DNA of 64,000 nucleotides from Pseudomonadota bacterium (GCA_023386885.1 JAEWIX010000095.1:71696-135695); one strand, 5' to 3'. Counted from the first letter of the stretch, positions 43,687 through 54,201 are shown. Made by a program: numbers and translations. The notes: generated by a model from the sequence alone, not told the origin.

Positions 43687-43721
43687 AAATCCCCGCAGCT
43701 TTCGCTGCGGGGATTTCTTTT
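43687..43721 (+). terminator. Rho-independent terminator after lldP
   Basis: AAATCCCCGCAGC-TTTC-GCTGCGGGGATTT, 13-bp perfect stem, then CTTTT. Confidence 0.95.
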
Positions 43722-43809
43722 GCGTTGTCGCAGGTTCCGTCGCCGTTGCCCCGACAATGCCGCGACTTGACCGTCTGGCTTCGCCGGTATCTCTATCGGG
43801 AAAGGATCA

Positions 43810-44232
43810 ATGAGAGGCGATATGTTTGTTACACATCTTAGGATAGTGCTGGCAGTGACGATCATGCTGGCGGCAGGTTGCGGCGTTGTTCCAGCCACAG
43901 CGGCAGAAGAATTTCCATTCGGGCTGGAAATGACGTTGGACGTGTCGCCGCAGCCCGGCTCGAAACGGATTCCAAATCTTGAGATTGGAGATCGTGGCGA
44001 GGTGAGGTTGGAGTTATGGTGCAAAGGCGGGGTTGGCCAGTTCTCTGTTGCCGGCAATACGGTGATCTTCGTGCCGGGCGCGATGGAGAACCGGACCTGC
44101 TCACCGGCGCAGGTGGAAATGGACGATGCCTTGCTGGCAGAACTGGCGGAGGCGACGACCTGGTCACGAAAGGGCGATCACGTGTCCTTCATCGGCCGTA
44201 CAACGCTGCGGTTTCATTTGAATACCAACTAG
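43810..44232 (+). CDS. Exported META/HslJ-like domain protein
   Basis: 140 aa. N-terminal signal (IVLAVTIMLAAGCGVVPATAAEE); LAAGC could also be a lipobox with Cys25, making it a lipoprotein. The C-terminal part, NTVIFVPGAMENRTCSPAQVEMDDALLAELAEATTWSRKGDHVSFIGRT, follows the META/HslJ pattern (Cys, then a helix, then GD-L strand). AAAGGA precedes the ATG. The stop shares CTAG with the convergent gene. Confidence 0.6.
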   Translation: MRGDMFVTHLRIVLAVTIMLAAGCGVVPATAAEEFPFGLEMTLDVSPQPGSKRIPNLEIGDRGEVRLELWCKGGVGQFSVAGNTVIFVPGAMENRTCSPAQVEMDDALLAELAEATTWSRKGDHVSFIGRTTLRFHLNTN

Positions 44233-45731
44233 CGTGAAGGTGCAGCGAAAAGTCCTGACGTGTCGTTCTTCTGGGCGTCGCTCAGAATGATATCCGCGCA
44301 GGCACCAGCGGCCTCGATCACGCCGCTGTAACCGCCGGAGCCAGCGTAGGCCGACGCCAGATAGACCCGAGGCAATGGTGTGCGGGGCGAACCCGGCCCG
44401 GTGTTCGGCGCGAAGCCGTAGACGGCCCCCTGTGGCGCGCCGAGATAATTTTGCACCGAGTGCGCGGTGTTGAACGAAGACGCGACAACCGCATTCTCAA
44501 GGCCGGGAAAGTGCGTATCGAGATGGCGTACAAGCGCAGCCTGCCAGTTCGCCCGCTTGGCGGCGTAACGCGCGGCGGTCGGCTCTCGCCAGTTGTCAAT
44601 ATGATCCGGCCCGATGATCGACAGCACGTAAGGCGGCGTGGGAATTCCGGAATCAATGGCGTCGTAGTTGGCGATTGCCAGCGGCGGCATCCGGCCGTCA
44701 GGTTCGTTTGCCATCAGTCGTGTCGTAGCCGGATAATCGGTAAGGCGCATCATCCAGTCCGGCAGCAATTGCGTTGAATAGCTCGTGATGCCGTATTGGC
44801 GCGGCGGTTCAGCTAGCCCCAGGGTCAAGGTGAACAACGAGATCGACGGTTGCCGTTGTGTGTAAGCCTTCGACCAACTCGCGACGGCCGAAGCGGGCAG
44901 CATCGCTGTCACTGCAGTGGGCGCGGCGTTGATCACGATGCGATCGCATGTCACGGTTTGCGGGTTGGTACCGTCACGCGACGTATGCGTGACGCTGACG
45001 GGATTGTCATTGGCTGCGAATGCGAGGCTTGTCGCGGTGCGACGCAGCAGGACGTTGCCGCCGGCGTTTCGGATCGAACGCGCCAGAGCGCTCGACAGGC
45101 GCTGAGAGCCGCCGCGAATGAAACAGCCGCCGCTTTGCAGATATCGCCCCTGAGCCTGTGCAAAGAAACGCCACGGCAACGAGGCCGGATCGTCATGATA
45201 GTAACAGAGATTGGCGGCCAGAATGCATTTGATGGCTTCGTCATCGCCGAACAGGCCGTCGAGCTTCCGCGCGAGCGATAGCTCGCCACCGACATCCAAT
45301 TCACTGGACGTGTGGCGCGAGGCGGCGGATCGCATCTCGTCAACGAGTTGCCGGATGGCGTCGCGATGATGCGGAAACTGTGCCGTTAGCGCGTCGCAAG
45401 CATCAGCAAAGCGGTCGGGAAGCACGAACGGCTGCGGCAAAACGCTTCCGCGCACCTCATAGAAATCCTTAACCGGAATCCACTCGACCGCATCACATAC
45501 ACCGGCGCGGTCGAGAATGTGATGCTTCGGATCGTTGGGATGGTGCGGGTCACTGGTTTCGTGCAGCGACCCTTCGACGAACAGATCGCCGACCTTGTAA
45601 CTCGACGCGGCGCCGCCGACCGAATTGCCCCGCTCGATCACCAAGACCTTGCAGCCAGCTCGCGCCAGAATTGCGCCGGCGGTCAAACCTCCGAGGCCGG
45701 CACCAATAATCACGGCATCATACTGCGTCAT
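44229..45731 (-). CDS. CrtI-type NAD(P)/FAD-dependent oxidoreductase
   Basis: 500 aa. VIIGAGLGGLTAGAILARAGCKVLVIERGNSVGGAASSY is the FAD dinucleotide-binding motif of phytoene desaturase/retinol saturase-type enzymes. GGCFIRGGSQRLSSALARSIRNAGGNVLLRRTATSL matches their middle part, and the C-terminus VYLASAYAGSGGYSGVIEAAGACADIIL their closing FAD motif. No carotenoid genes are near, so the substrate (carotenoid, polyene, amine) is unknown. Stop overlaps the convergent gene. Confidence 0.82.
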   Translation of the reverse strand: MTQYDAVIIGAGLGGLTAGAILARAGCKVLVIERGNSVGGAASSYKVGDLFVEGSLHETSDPHHPNDPKHHILDRAGVCDAVEWIPVKDFYEVRGSVLPQPFVLPDRFADACDALTAQFPHHRDAIRQLVDEMRSAASRHTSSELDVGGELSLARKLDGLFGDDEAIKCILAANLCYYHDDPASLPWRFFAQAQGRYLQSGGCFIRGGSQRLSSALARSIRNAGGNVLLRRTATSLAFAANDNPVSVTHTSRDGTNPQTVTCDRIVINAAPTAVTAMLPASAVASWSKAYTQRQPSISLFTLTLGLAEPPRQYGITSYSTQLLPDWMMRLTDYPATTRLMANEPDGRMPPLAIANYDAIDSGIPTPPYVLSIIGPDHIDNWREPTAARYAAKRANWQAALVRHLDTHFPGLENAVVASSFNTAHSVQNYLGAPQGAVYGFAPNTGPGSPRTPLPRVYLASAYAGSGGYSGVIEAAGACADIILSDAQKNDTSGLFAAPSR

Positions 45732-45842
45732 CGAATATCCGTATTGCCGACGTCCGCGGCACGTGGGCTCGCTGCGGTCATCGGCGTTGATAGTGCAAGT
45801 GAGTGAGGGATGCCGGGTGGAAGCAGGTGGCGCCTGACCCTG

Positions 45843-47039
45843 CTATTTCCATACCGTGTTTTCCAGGTCCCAGCGTTGCGCCTTGAATTCTTTCGCAAGG
45901 GCTTCGACAATTCCGTATTCGTCGTTCTGGTCGCCTTCGTCGTCATCGGCGCTGGTATCGATCAGATTCAACCTGGGCGGTGTCGATTCGTCGGCGGTGG
46001 TGATCGACGGGCCGCTGATCCAAAGCATCAGATGATCGAACGTGCCTGGGCGATCAGGTGCGATCATGGCATTCAGTTCGATGGTTTCGGTGAGGGCCAG
46101 TGTCGGAAACATCTCGCTTGGTCGCTTGAGCGTGAGAATCAATTTTCCGGTGTCCTCGCTCCATGATGAGGATGCCAGGTTGGCGGACAGCACTTTTGTA
46201 GCGACGGCCCCGATTGCCGTAGCCAACTTGTCGCGATTGGGCTTGGTGCCATCCTGCCAGTCGGCTGCAGCAAATCGAATCGTACGCTCCATATCGAAAA
46301 GCCCGCTGGTCCATCCGGCTCCGGTGACGCCAGGTTGCGATTTCACTTGCGTGAGCAGGTCGGCGGTGCGCTGCGGGTCGACACTGAGATTGAACGTCAT
46401 CTGGCCGCTGCGGAGTGACTCACATGATATTGCCAGGCTGTTAGCTGCGATTCCGACATTCTTGTCCTTGAGGTATTTGAGCACATCGGCAGCATTTTCG
46501 AGCTTGACCTTGACCGCAACGGCTTCCGGCGAGACCAGCGTGAAATCCTTGGGCGCGGCGACGATGCCGTCGTCGTTGGTCTGATTTTCCTGGAATTCCC
46601 TCTCGCTGAGATCAGCGTTGTCGGTCGAGACAACATTGGTGACGGTTTGCCCGACGCGGATCTGGCCCTTGAATTCGAAAGTATCGCCGGTCGGCTTGCG
46701 TGTGAGGTTGATCGATACGGGCAACTTGTCGCCGAGGCTTTGCGTCGTCCCGGACATGGTCTGGCCGTTGACGGCGAGGTTGGCGACAAAGCGGTCCTTG
46801 CGGTCGGAGCCTTTCGCGGCCGGGTAGCAGACATCGAGCACCGCGGAGGTGACGGTCTTGCCCTGATAATTCTCTTTGAGGATCACATCCGCGTTGCCGT
46901 CCATCAGACCATCGATGGACGTGAAATAGCGAGTCTCATTGGTCGATGCCGGCAGCTTGGCGTTGGTCTTGTTCTGAGCCAATGCAGGTCCGGCGGCCGC
47001 TATCGTCAAGCCGATCAGACAAGCGGAAAATACGCGCAT
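45843..47039 (-). CDS. Exported hypothetical protein
   Basis: 398 aa from ATG 47039 with GAGAGA upstream. Signal peptide RVFSACLIGLTIAAAGPALAQN. The mature part is rich in beta strands, with a Gly/Asp-rich opening (SIDGLMDGNADVILKENYQGKTVTSAVLDVCYPAAKGSDRKDRFVANLAVNG) and an acidic stretch near the end (DTSADDDEGDQNDEYG). I recognise no family. An in-frame start at 47108 reads into repeat B and is rejected. Confidence 0.65.
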   Translation of the reverse strand: MRVFSACLIGLTIAAAGPALAQNKTNAKLPASTNETRYFTSIDGLMDGNADVILKENYQGKTVTSAVLDVCYPAAKGSDRKDRFVANLAVNGQTMSGTTQSLGDKLPVSINLTRKPTGDTFEFKGQIRVGQTVTNVVSTDNADLSEREFQENQTNDDGIVAAPKDFTLVSPEAVAVKVKLENAADVLKYLKDKNVGIAANSLAISCESLRSGQMTFNLSVDPQRTADLLTQVKSQPGVTGAGWTSGLFDMERTIRFAAADWQDGTKPNRDKLATAIGAVATKVLSANLASSSWSEDTGKLILTLKRPSEMFPTLALTETIELNAMIAPDRPGTFDHLMLWISGPSITTADESTPPRLNLIDTSADDDEGDQNDEYGIVEALAKEFKAQRWDLENTVWK

Positions 47040-47080
47040 GCGAATGTCTCTCGTGGAGTGAACGCGGCGGAGCTTATAGG

Positions 47081-47139
47081 GTTTTCGGGCGAAGTGGAAA
47101 TCGGGCATCCGGAATCAGAACGGGCATCCGGAATCAGAA
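47081..47139. repeat. Degenerate repeat B copy plus 19-bp tandem duplication
   Basis: GTTTTCGGGCGAAGTGGAAA (47081-47100) matches the start of repeat B. It is followed by CGGGCATCCGGAATCAGAA at 47102-47120, repeated exactly at 47121-47139. Confidence 0.7.
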
Positions 47140-47200
47140 TCGAGTCTGCGCGTCTGCGTTTCCTGCACATGCGGCGGATATCCGTACTTGGATTGATGGA

Positions 47201-47230
47201 TAAAGCAAAAGGCCGCCCGAGGGCGGCCTT
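47201..47230 (-). terminator. Rho-independent terminator after groEL
   Basis: On the minus strand AAGGCCGCC-CTCG-GGCGGCCTT is followed by TTGCTTTA. It closes the groESL transcript. Confidence 0.9.
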
Positions 47231-47266
47231 CGCGTTTTGTAGAGAGATGGTCGGAAACAGGCGAGA

Positions 47267-48919
<1,653 letters not shown>

Positions 48920-48965
48920 AGATGACTCCTGAATAGAATGAAATGGTCGCCGCGCTGCTTTCCGC

Positions 48966-49050
48966 GTCGTTGTCGGGCTTGACCCGGCAATCCATCGTTT
49001 TTGCCATCGCTTTTGCAAGATGGATGCCCGGATCAGGTCCGGGCATGACG
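48966..49050. repeat. Inverted pair of family C repeats in the groES-groEL gap
   Basis: TTGTCGGGCTTGACCCGGCA (48970-48989) and, inverted, GATGCCCGGATCAGGTCCGG (49023-49042, continuing GCATGACG) face each other. In the bicistronic mRNA they would pair into a large imperfect hairpin between the two chaperonin genes. Confidence 0.65.
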
Positions 49051-49087
49051 CATCAAATTGCGGCTCGGTGAATTTGGATGAAGGTGG

Positions 49088-49384
49088 TTAGCCCACCACG
49101 CCCATGATGTCGGATTCCTTCATGATCAGCAGATCCTCGCCATCGAGCTTGATCTCGGTGCCGGACCACTTGCCGAACAGCACGCGGTCGCCGACCTTGA
49201 TGTCGATCGGGATCAGCTTGCCGGCCTCGTCGCGGCCGCCGGGGCCGACCGCTACCACCTGGCCCTCGGAGGGCTTTTCCTTGGCGCTATCCGGGATAAT
49301 GATGCCGCCCTTGGTTTTTTCTTCGGCGTCGATACGCTTCACCACGACACGGTCATGCAGTGGACGAAATTTGGTTTTAGCCAT
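49088..49384 (-). CDS. groES: Co-chaperonin GroES (10 kDa)
   Basis: 98 aa, typical length. KFRPLHDRVVVKRIDAEEKTKGGIIIPDSAKEKPSEGQVVAVGPGGRDEAGKLIPIDIKVGDRVLFGKWSGTEIKLDGEDLLIMKESDIMGVVG-type sequence is unmistakable, with the mobile loop around residues 20-32. First gene of the operon; heat-shock promoter and CIRCE lie upstream. Confidence 0.98.
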   Translation of the reverse strand: MAKTKFRPLHDRVVVKRIDAEEKTKGGIIIPDSAKEKPSEGQVVAVGPGGRDEAGKLIPIDIKVGDRVLFGKWSGTEIKLDGEDLLIMKESDIMGVVG

Positions 49385-49479
49385 GACGTTCCTTTGAGGT
49401 TCGGTTACGGTCTGAATCGCCTGTAAATGCGTGGATGCGGTGCCGGGATGCGGTTGTCACCGGATCGGCGTGCCGCGTT

Positions 49480-49506
49480 TTGGCAATCGGAAGCCGAGAG
49501 TGCCAA
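49480..49506 (-). promoter_or_regulatory. CIRCE operator (HrcA site) of groESL
   Basis: On the minus strand TTGGCACTC-N9-GATTGCCAA, close to the consensus TTAGCACTC-N9-GAGTGCTAA with 8 of 9 arm positions self-complementary. It starts just after the promoter -10, so HrcA binding would block transcription of groESL. Confidence 0.85.
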
Positions 49507-49515
49507 TCAAGGGTC

Positions 49516-49545
49516 GAAATATGGGCTACCGCTGGTCCTGTCAAG
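49516..49545 (-). promoter_or_regulatory. groESL promoter, sigma-70 and RpoH-like features combined
   Basis: Minus strand: TTGACA (49544-49539), 17 bases, TATTTC (49521-49516). The same DNA reads CTTG-N16-CCCATAT, the heat-shock arrangement also seen at ftsH. It lies directly upstream of CIRCE. Confidence 0.6.
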
Positions 49546-49696
49546 CAAGGGCTTAAGGCCTTGGTGAGACGAATCGCGGATGGTGAAGAAACCCGGCAAT
49601 AACCATGATGTTGTCGGTGGTCGTAACGTTGCTCCGGCAGGACGGGCGGGTTGTCCGGGACATTCGGCGAGAATACGATCTCGCTCGGGGGATATG

Positions 49697-50206
49697 ATGG
49701 TCGATACGAAATTTCGTCACGGGCGCAAGCTGCTCAATGCCGGTCTGGTGTCGCTTTTTGCGGTCTTCCTTGCAGGGTGTGAGACGTTTGGAACCTCGCA
49801 GCCCGCCGCTGTACCCGAGCCGGCCGCGCCGCCGGAAATTCCCTCCACCATTCGGCCGAGCGAACTGGTCGGCCGCTGGGGCCTCGCCTCCTACCAGAAT
49901 CCGAACGACCGGGCGCGCACCGAAGCGGCCGCCAAAGGCCAGTGCAAGAATCCTTACGTGATCGGCCAAGGCGCTAATGGCGGCGTCATCATGCACCTCG
50001 CCGACGAGGCAACGCCGCAGGAACTGCGGCTCAAGGGCAGCCAGAGCGGCAAGAACTACATCGGGCCGGAAGGCCCGGCGGGCGGCGAGAAGGACCGCGA
50101 GATCATTTCGTTCGATGGCCGCGTGCTGGTCACCCGGTTCCTCGACAAGGATGCCGGCACCCGCTACGGCAACATGGTCTATGTCCGTTGCGCGCCGCAC
50201 GCCTGA
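49697..50206 (+). CDS. Hypothetical lipoprotein
   Basis: 169 aa. The signal KLLNAGLVSLFAVFLAGC ends in the lipobox LAGC; the Cys is at ~23. The mature part has a Pro/Ala-rich spacer, then a compact beta domain SELVGRWGLASYQNP...CKNPYVIGQGANGGVIMHL...YIGPEGPAGGEKDREIISFDGRVLVTRF...VYVRC with two Cys that could pair. GGGGGA lies before ATG 49697; longer in-frame starts are rejected. Function unknown. Confidence 0.75.
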   Translation: MVDTKFRHGRKLLNAGLVSLFAVFLAGCETFGTSQPAAVPEPAAPPEIPSTIRPSELVGRWGLASYQNPNDRARTEAAAKGQCKNPYVIGQGANGGVIMHLADEATPQELRLKGSQSGKNYIGPEGPAGGEKDREIISFDGRVLVTRFLDKDAGTRYGNMVYVRCAPHA

Positions 50207-50258
50207 TCCGACGGGCGAAATGTCTTGCTCTGAAAACGTGATGTGATGGCTTGATCTG

Positions 50259-51461
50259 ATGGCTTGGCCTCGCGATCTGATTGCTGGGCCGGGCCGCGCC
50301 GTCACTGTTCTCTCGTTTACCCAGATATTGGGCTGGGGAATCCTGATCTATCCGCCGGTGCTGATGATGCCGCTGATCGCGGCCGAGCGCGGCTGGTCGC
50401 TGGCCTTTTGCATGAGCGGACTGTCTGTCGCGTTGGCGACATCGGGGCTGCTGTCGCCGACCTCCTGCGGTCTGATCGATCGCTACGGCGGCAACGTGGT
50501 CATGTCGCTCGGCGCGCTGACCGGAATGGCGGGAATGATCGGGCTCGCGTTCGCCGATCATTGGCAGGTCTACCTGCTGTGCTGGCTGCTGATCGGCGCG
50601 GCAATGTCGTCGACGCTTTACGATCCCGCCTTCACCACGCTGACGCGGATTTTTGGCGCCTCCGCTAGGCGCCAGATCACCTTCGTGACGTTTGCAGGTG
50701 GCTTCGCATCGACTGTGGGGTGGCCGGCGACACACGTCCTCCTCGCGCACTTCGGATGGCGCGGCACCTATATCGTGTTTGCGATTGTGCTCGGGCTGGT
50801 GATCGCGCCGCTGCATGCGTTTGCCTTGCCGCGCGCTGTGCCAAATGCTCCGCTGCCGGCGCAGGGAAGCGCGGCTCCCGCATCGGGAAAATTTATGTCG
50901 CCGCACGGCTGGCCATTTCTTCTGTTGGCGGCGGCCTTCGCGTGCCATGCATTCCTGCTTTCGGGCGTTACCTCGAACCTGCTGGCGATGCTGACGCGCG
51001 GTGGTATCGATTCCGCGACGGTGGTGGTGATCGGTGCGCTGTTCGGCCCGGCGCAGGTGATGGCGCGGCTCGGCGACTTTACCTTCGCCAGCAAGACCAG
51101 TCCGCTGTGGGTCGCGCGAGCCGCGATGATCTGCATGGTGATCGCGTTCACGGCGCTGGCGTTGGCCGGAGTATCCGTTGTCGTTGCCGGACTGTTCTGC
51201 ATCCTGTTCGGCGCGGCCAACGGCGTCATGACGATCGCGCGCGGCGCCGTTCCGCTGGCGATGTTCGGCCCCGCCGGATACGGCCGAGTGATCGGGCGCA
51301 TCGCGCGGCCGGCGTTGCTCTTGCAGGCGTCGGCGCCGTTCGCCGTTGCGGCGGTGGCCGAGCGCTTGTCGGATGGAACGGTTCTGGAACTCGGAGCCAT
51401 CGGCGCGGTGGTCGCGCTCGGTTGTTTGCTGGCGCTCCGGCTGCCGCGAGCGCCAACGTAA
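50259..51461 (+). CDS. MFS transporter
   Basis: 400 aa with 12 likely helices. GLIDRYGGNVVMSLGALTGMAGM is the loop 2-3 MFS motif (D-R-x-G), and FGWRGTYIVFAIVLGLVIAPLHAFALPR is the typical end of the first half. A second half of similar shape follows. Substrate unknown. It starts 52 bp after the lipoprotein gene. Confidence 0.88.
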   Translation: MAWPRDLIAGPGRAVTVLSFTQILGWGILIYPPVLMMPLIAAERGWSLAFCMSGLSVALATSGLLSPTSCGLIDRYGGNVVMSLGALTGMAGMIGLAFADHWQVYLLCWLLIGAAMSSTLYDPAFTTLTRIFGASARRQITFVTFAGGFASTVGWPATHVLLAHFGWRGTYIVFAIVLGLVIAPLHAFALPRAVPNAPLPAQGSAAPASGKFMSPHGWPFLLLAAAFACHAFLLSGVTSNLLAMLTRGGIDSATVVVIGALFGPAQVMARLGDFTFASKTSPLWVARAAMICMVIAFTALALAGVSVVVAGLFCILFGAANGVMTIARGAVPLAMFGPAGYGRVIGRIARPALLLQASAPFAVAAVAERLSDGTVLELGAIGAVVALGCLLALRLPRAPT

Positions 51462-51496
51462 CGGCGGATCAAGTCCGCCCTAGCACCTCGCGACTA

Positions 51497-52255
51497 TCAA
51501 CCGAACATCGCATCGATGTCATCCTGCGAGGCGTGATCGGTCTCACCCTCGCTCTTCGGTCCGTTGAGCAGGCGTGCGTCGCCGACGCGATCGTCGATCG
51601 CGGTCGGTGCATGTGCCTTGATGGCGTCGACGCCACCCCAGATATCCATCATGACATTGATGTGATGCTCGATGAATTTCATCGTGTTCATCACCTTGCT
51701 GATGCGTTGTCCGGTCAAGTCCTGAAAATTGCAGGCCTCGAAAATGGCGACGACCCGATCCTGGATTTCCTCGCTGAGGCGGTGCTGCTGGTCGAGCGAG
51801 GTGACGGCGGCAAGCGCCGCGGCGGACTGATCGATCGCCTCGGCGGCTTCCAGAATCTGTTGCGTCGCTTCTTCGGTGCCGCCGACAACGGCGCCGAGTT
51901 CGCCCGTCACCTTCGCCATCTCGGCGCCGCTGAAGCTCTTGCCGTGAAGCACGGCGATTTCCTGCTTGGTGCGGTTGATGGCGTCGTAGATCAGGTCGAG
52001 TTCGATCTTCAGTTTCTCGCACTGCTCGATCTGGGCGCGATAGGTTTGGAGCAGAAGGTGCGCCTCGCTGGCCTGCCGTGACGCATCTTCGTCATGCGGG
52101 ATGTCGATCCGGTTCGGCTTGGCCATCTGGTCGCGGATCGCGCGTAACTCCGCCATGATCTGGCTATGCGTCGGAATGGCGTCGTTGCTCGCCTGTTCCG
52201 GAAGCGGCGTGCCGCCGACAATATCTTCAATGCGAAAGCGCTTGCGCTGAACCAT
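51497..52255 (-). CDS. cheZ: Chemotaxis protein phosphatase CheZ
   Basis: 252 aa. FEACNFQDLTGQRISKVMNTMKFIEHHI (~180-207) is the CheZ catalytic motif, with Asp and Gln that attack phospho-CheY. The C-terminus SQDDIDAMFG is a CheY-binding tail like FliM's N-terminal peptide. Central helices form the four-helix bundle. It dephosphorylates CheY-P. ATG 52255 is chosen for VQRKRFRIEDIVGG with a GGGG-rich site upstream; nearby ATGs are alternatives. No other chemotaxis gene is in the window. Confidence 0.9.
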   Translation of the reverse strand: MVQRKRFRIEDIVGGTPLPEQASNDAIPTHSQIMAELRAIRDQMAKPNRIDIPHDEDASRQASEAHLLLQTYRAQIEQCEKLKIELDLIYDAINRTKQEIAVLHGKSFSGAEMAKVTGELGAVVGGTEEATQQILEAAEAIDQSAAALAAVTSLDQQHRLSEEIQDRVVAIFEACNFQDLTGQRISKVMNTMKFIEHHINVMMDIWGGVDAIKAHAPTAIDDRVGDARLLNGPKSEGETDHASQDDIDAMFG

Positions 52256-52357
52256 CGACCCCATCCCCCACATCAATGTCGATGTTGTAGAGCGATGGCC
52301 TTTAACATCAGGTTCACAACCGGAACTCGCTCGAACGGATTCCACGGCAACCGACGG

Positions 52358-52365
52358 TTAACCAT
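52358..52365. promoter_or_regulatory. CtrA-like half site TTAACCAT between cheZ and the L,D-transpeptidase gene
   Basis: Third TTAACCAT in the window, in a divergent intergenic region of about 295 bp. Could serve either gene; inferred from motif only. Confidence 0.35.
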
Positions 52366-52550
52366 CGCGAGTCGGGGTTGACGGAAAATAAACGCTGTCC
52401 GCAACAACACGCGCTTTCATCGGGTGTGGTGAATCCGAAGGCCGATTCCGTTTACCAAACCGACGCTGTTTTGAACTTTATTGATCAGGCGCGGGCCGCC
52501 CTCGTGACAGTCCCCAGCGCGTTCACGACGAAACAGTGCAGAGTACGTCG

Positions 52551-53348
52551 ATGCTGAAGAATTTTTCCCTGGTGATGTGTGTTGGTGTGGTCGGTTTAGG
52601 TGCGGGGCTTTGTCCCGCTACGGCGCTCGAGAGATCGTATCCGGTCGCGTCGTCGGCCGTCGGCTATGCCGGCCAGCCGGCCCCGGCGCGGGTTGCCTAT
52701 GCTCAACGCTCGAATATGGGTGGCGGCTTCATCGAATTTCTGTTCGGAGACGAGCAGGGGCAGCCGCGAGGTTATCATGCGCAGCCCTCCTATGATCGCC
52801 GCCCGATCTATCCGCCGTCGCCCGAAAGCATGATGCCCGAGCCCGCGCCGCAACAGACAATGTATCGTCGTGGCGACCCGATGGAAGCGGCGCGTCCAAG
52901 CTTCGATCCGAAGTACGAAAAGCAGCTCGTCGAGTATCACGGCAAGGAACGTCCCGGCACCATCGTCGTCGATACGCCCAACAAGTTTCTCTACTTCGTG
53001 CAGCCCGGTGGCACGGCGCTGCGCTACGGCATCGGCGTCGGTCGCCCCGGCTTCGCCTGGTCGGGTGTGAAGTCGATCACCGCGAAAAAGGAATGGCCGT
53101 CATGGACGCCGCCGGCGGAGATGCTCAAGCGTCGTCCGGATCTGCCGCGCTTCATGGAGGGCGGACCGGAAAATCCACTCGGCGCGCGCGCGATGTATCT
53201 CGGTTCGTCGCTCTATCGCATCCATGGTTCGAACGAACCGTGGACCATCGGCACCAACGTGTCGTCCGGTTGCATCCGCATGCGCAACGAGGACGTCATC
53301 GATCTCTATGAACGCGTCCATGTTGGTGCGCGCGTCGTCGTGATTTGA
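52551..53348 (+). CDS. L,D-transpeptidase (YkuD domain)
   Basis: 265 aa. Signal helix MLKNFSLVMCVGVVGLGAGLCPATALERS; Pro/Tyr-rich linker to ~125; YkuD domain ~135-265. The catalytic block IHGSNEPWTIGTNVSSGCIRMRNEDV has the catalytic Cys in SSGCIRM and the essential His in HGSN. It makes 3-3 peptidoglycan cross-links or attaches proteins to the wall in the periplasm. ATG 52551 is preferred over GTG 52536. Confidence 0.93.
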   Translation: MLKNFSLVMCVGVVGLGAGLCPATALERSYPVASSAVGYAGQPAPARVAYAQRSNMGGGFIEFLFGDEQGQPRGYHAQPSYDRRPIYPPSPESMMPEPAPQQTMYRRGDPMEAARPSFDPKYEKQLVEYHGKERPGTIVVDTPNKFLYFVQPGGTALRYGIGVGRPGFAWSGVKSITAKKEWPSWTPPAEMLKRRPDLPRFMEGGPENPLGARAMYLGSSLYRIHGSNEPWTIGTNVSSGCIRMRNEDVIDLYERVHVGARVVVI

Positions 53349-53368
53349 TTCGTGCATCCCTGAAAGCA

Positions 53369-53400
53369 CAACGGCCGCTCATTTGAGCGGCCGTTGTTGT
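53369..53400 (+). terminator. Bidirectional terminator between L,D-transpeptidase and DUF2076 genes
   Basis: CAACGGCCGCTCA/TGAGCGGCCGTTG, 13-bp perfect arms with a 2-base gap, then TTGTTTGT; A/C-rich on the other side. Confidence 0.85.
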
Positions 53401-53415
53401 TTGTGAGCGGGCGGA

Positions 53416-54201
53416 TTACGCGAAATCGGTATCGCCGTCGTCGTCGTAACCGTCATCGTTTTCGGCGAAATCGTCCTCGTCGTCCTGATCTTGATCCTGG
53501 TCCTGATCGGCATCGGCTTGCGCCTGATCGAACTGGCCGGCCCGGCTGGTGTCGCCAGCGCGTTCGCCTGAACCGATATCGTTGACGCCGGCATCGCGGG
53601 CGAGATTGCCGCCGGATTGATCAGAACTCCATGGGCCGCCGCTGCCGCCCTTGTTGCCGAGCGCGGAGGCGTCGCCGAAGCCGTGCTGGCTGCCGCCCAT
53701 CATCGACCGAATGCTGTTCAACAGCAGCGAGCCGCCGACAACGCCTGCAGCCGCGGCCGCCGCCGTTCCCAGAAACGATCCGCCACCGCCGCCGGCGGCC
53801 TGCGGTTGCTGCTGCGGAGGATATGAATCCGGTCCGCCGCCTTGCCCCAATACCTGTCCGGTGTTCCAGGCCGGGCGGCCGGACGCATTGCCGGGCGGAG
53901 GAACGTTGGGGACCGATCCGCGCCCCTGGCCAAGCAGATTGTCGCGCATGGAGTCGAGAAATCCGCCGGCGGGCTTTTGCTCGGGGTCGCCGCGTGCTTC
54001 GAGCGCCTCGATGCGCTCGTGTGCTCGCTTCAAAGCCTCGTTCTGAACCAGCACCGTCTGCACCAGCGCGTAGGCTGCGTTCGGCGCGCGCTGCCAGGCC
54101 TGGGCAATCGCGGCCTCGGCTGCGGGATCGCGCGTGGCGCTTTCGACGCGGGCCAGCCGGTCGAAAAGGTCATCGATCATCTGGCGTTCTTGCGGTGTCA
54201 T
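53416..54201 (-). CDS. DUF2076 domain-containing protein
   Basis: 261 aa. MTPQERQMIDDLFDRLARVE and AAIAQAWQRAPNAAYALVQTVLVQNEALKRAHERIEALEA are the DUF2076 pattern (~1-75, helical). A Gly/Pro/Gln-rich middle and an Ala/Gly hydrophobic stretch (GSFLGTAAAAAAGVVGGSLLLNSIRSMMGG) follow; the C-terminus is strongly acidic with DQDQDQDQDDEDDF. ATG 54201 is the family start, with AAGG upstream. Likely periplasmic or membrane associated; function unknown. Confidence 0.88.
   Translation of the reverse strand: MTPQERQMIDDLFDRLARVESATRDPAAEAAIAQAWQRAPNAAYALVQTVLVQNEALKRAHERIEALEARGDPEQKPAGGFLDSMRDNLLGQGRGSVPNVPPPGNASGRPAWNTGQVLGQGGGPDSYPPQQQPQAAGGGGGSFLGTAAAAAAGVVGGSLLLNSIRSMMGGSQHGFGDASALGNKGGSGGPWSSDQSGGNLARDAGVNDIGSGERAGDTSRAGQFDQAQADADQDQDQDQDDEDDFAENDDGYDDDGDTDFA

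Noticed and set aside
44229..45731. Calling this gene crtI
   Set aside because: The FAD motifs fit many related amine/polyene oxidoreductases and no carotenoid gene is nearby.
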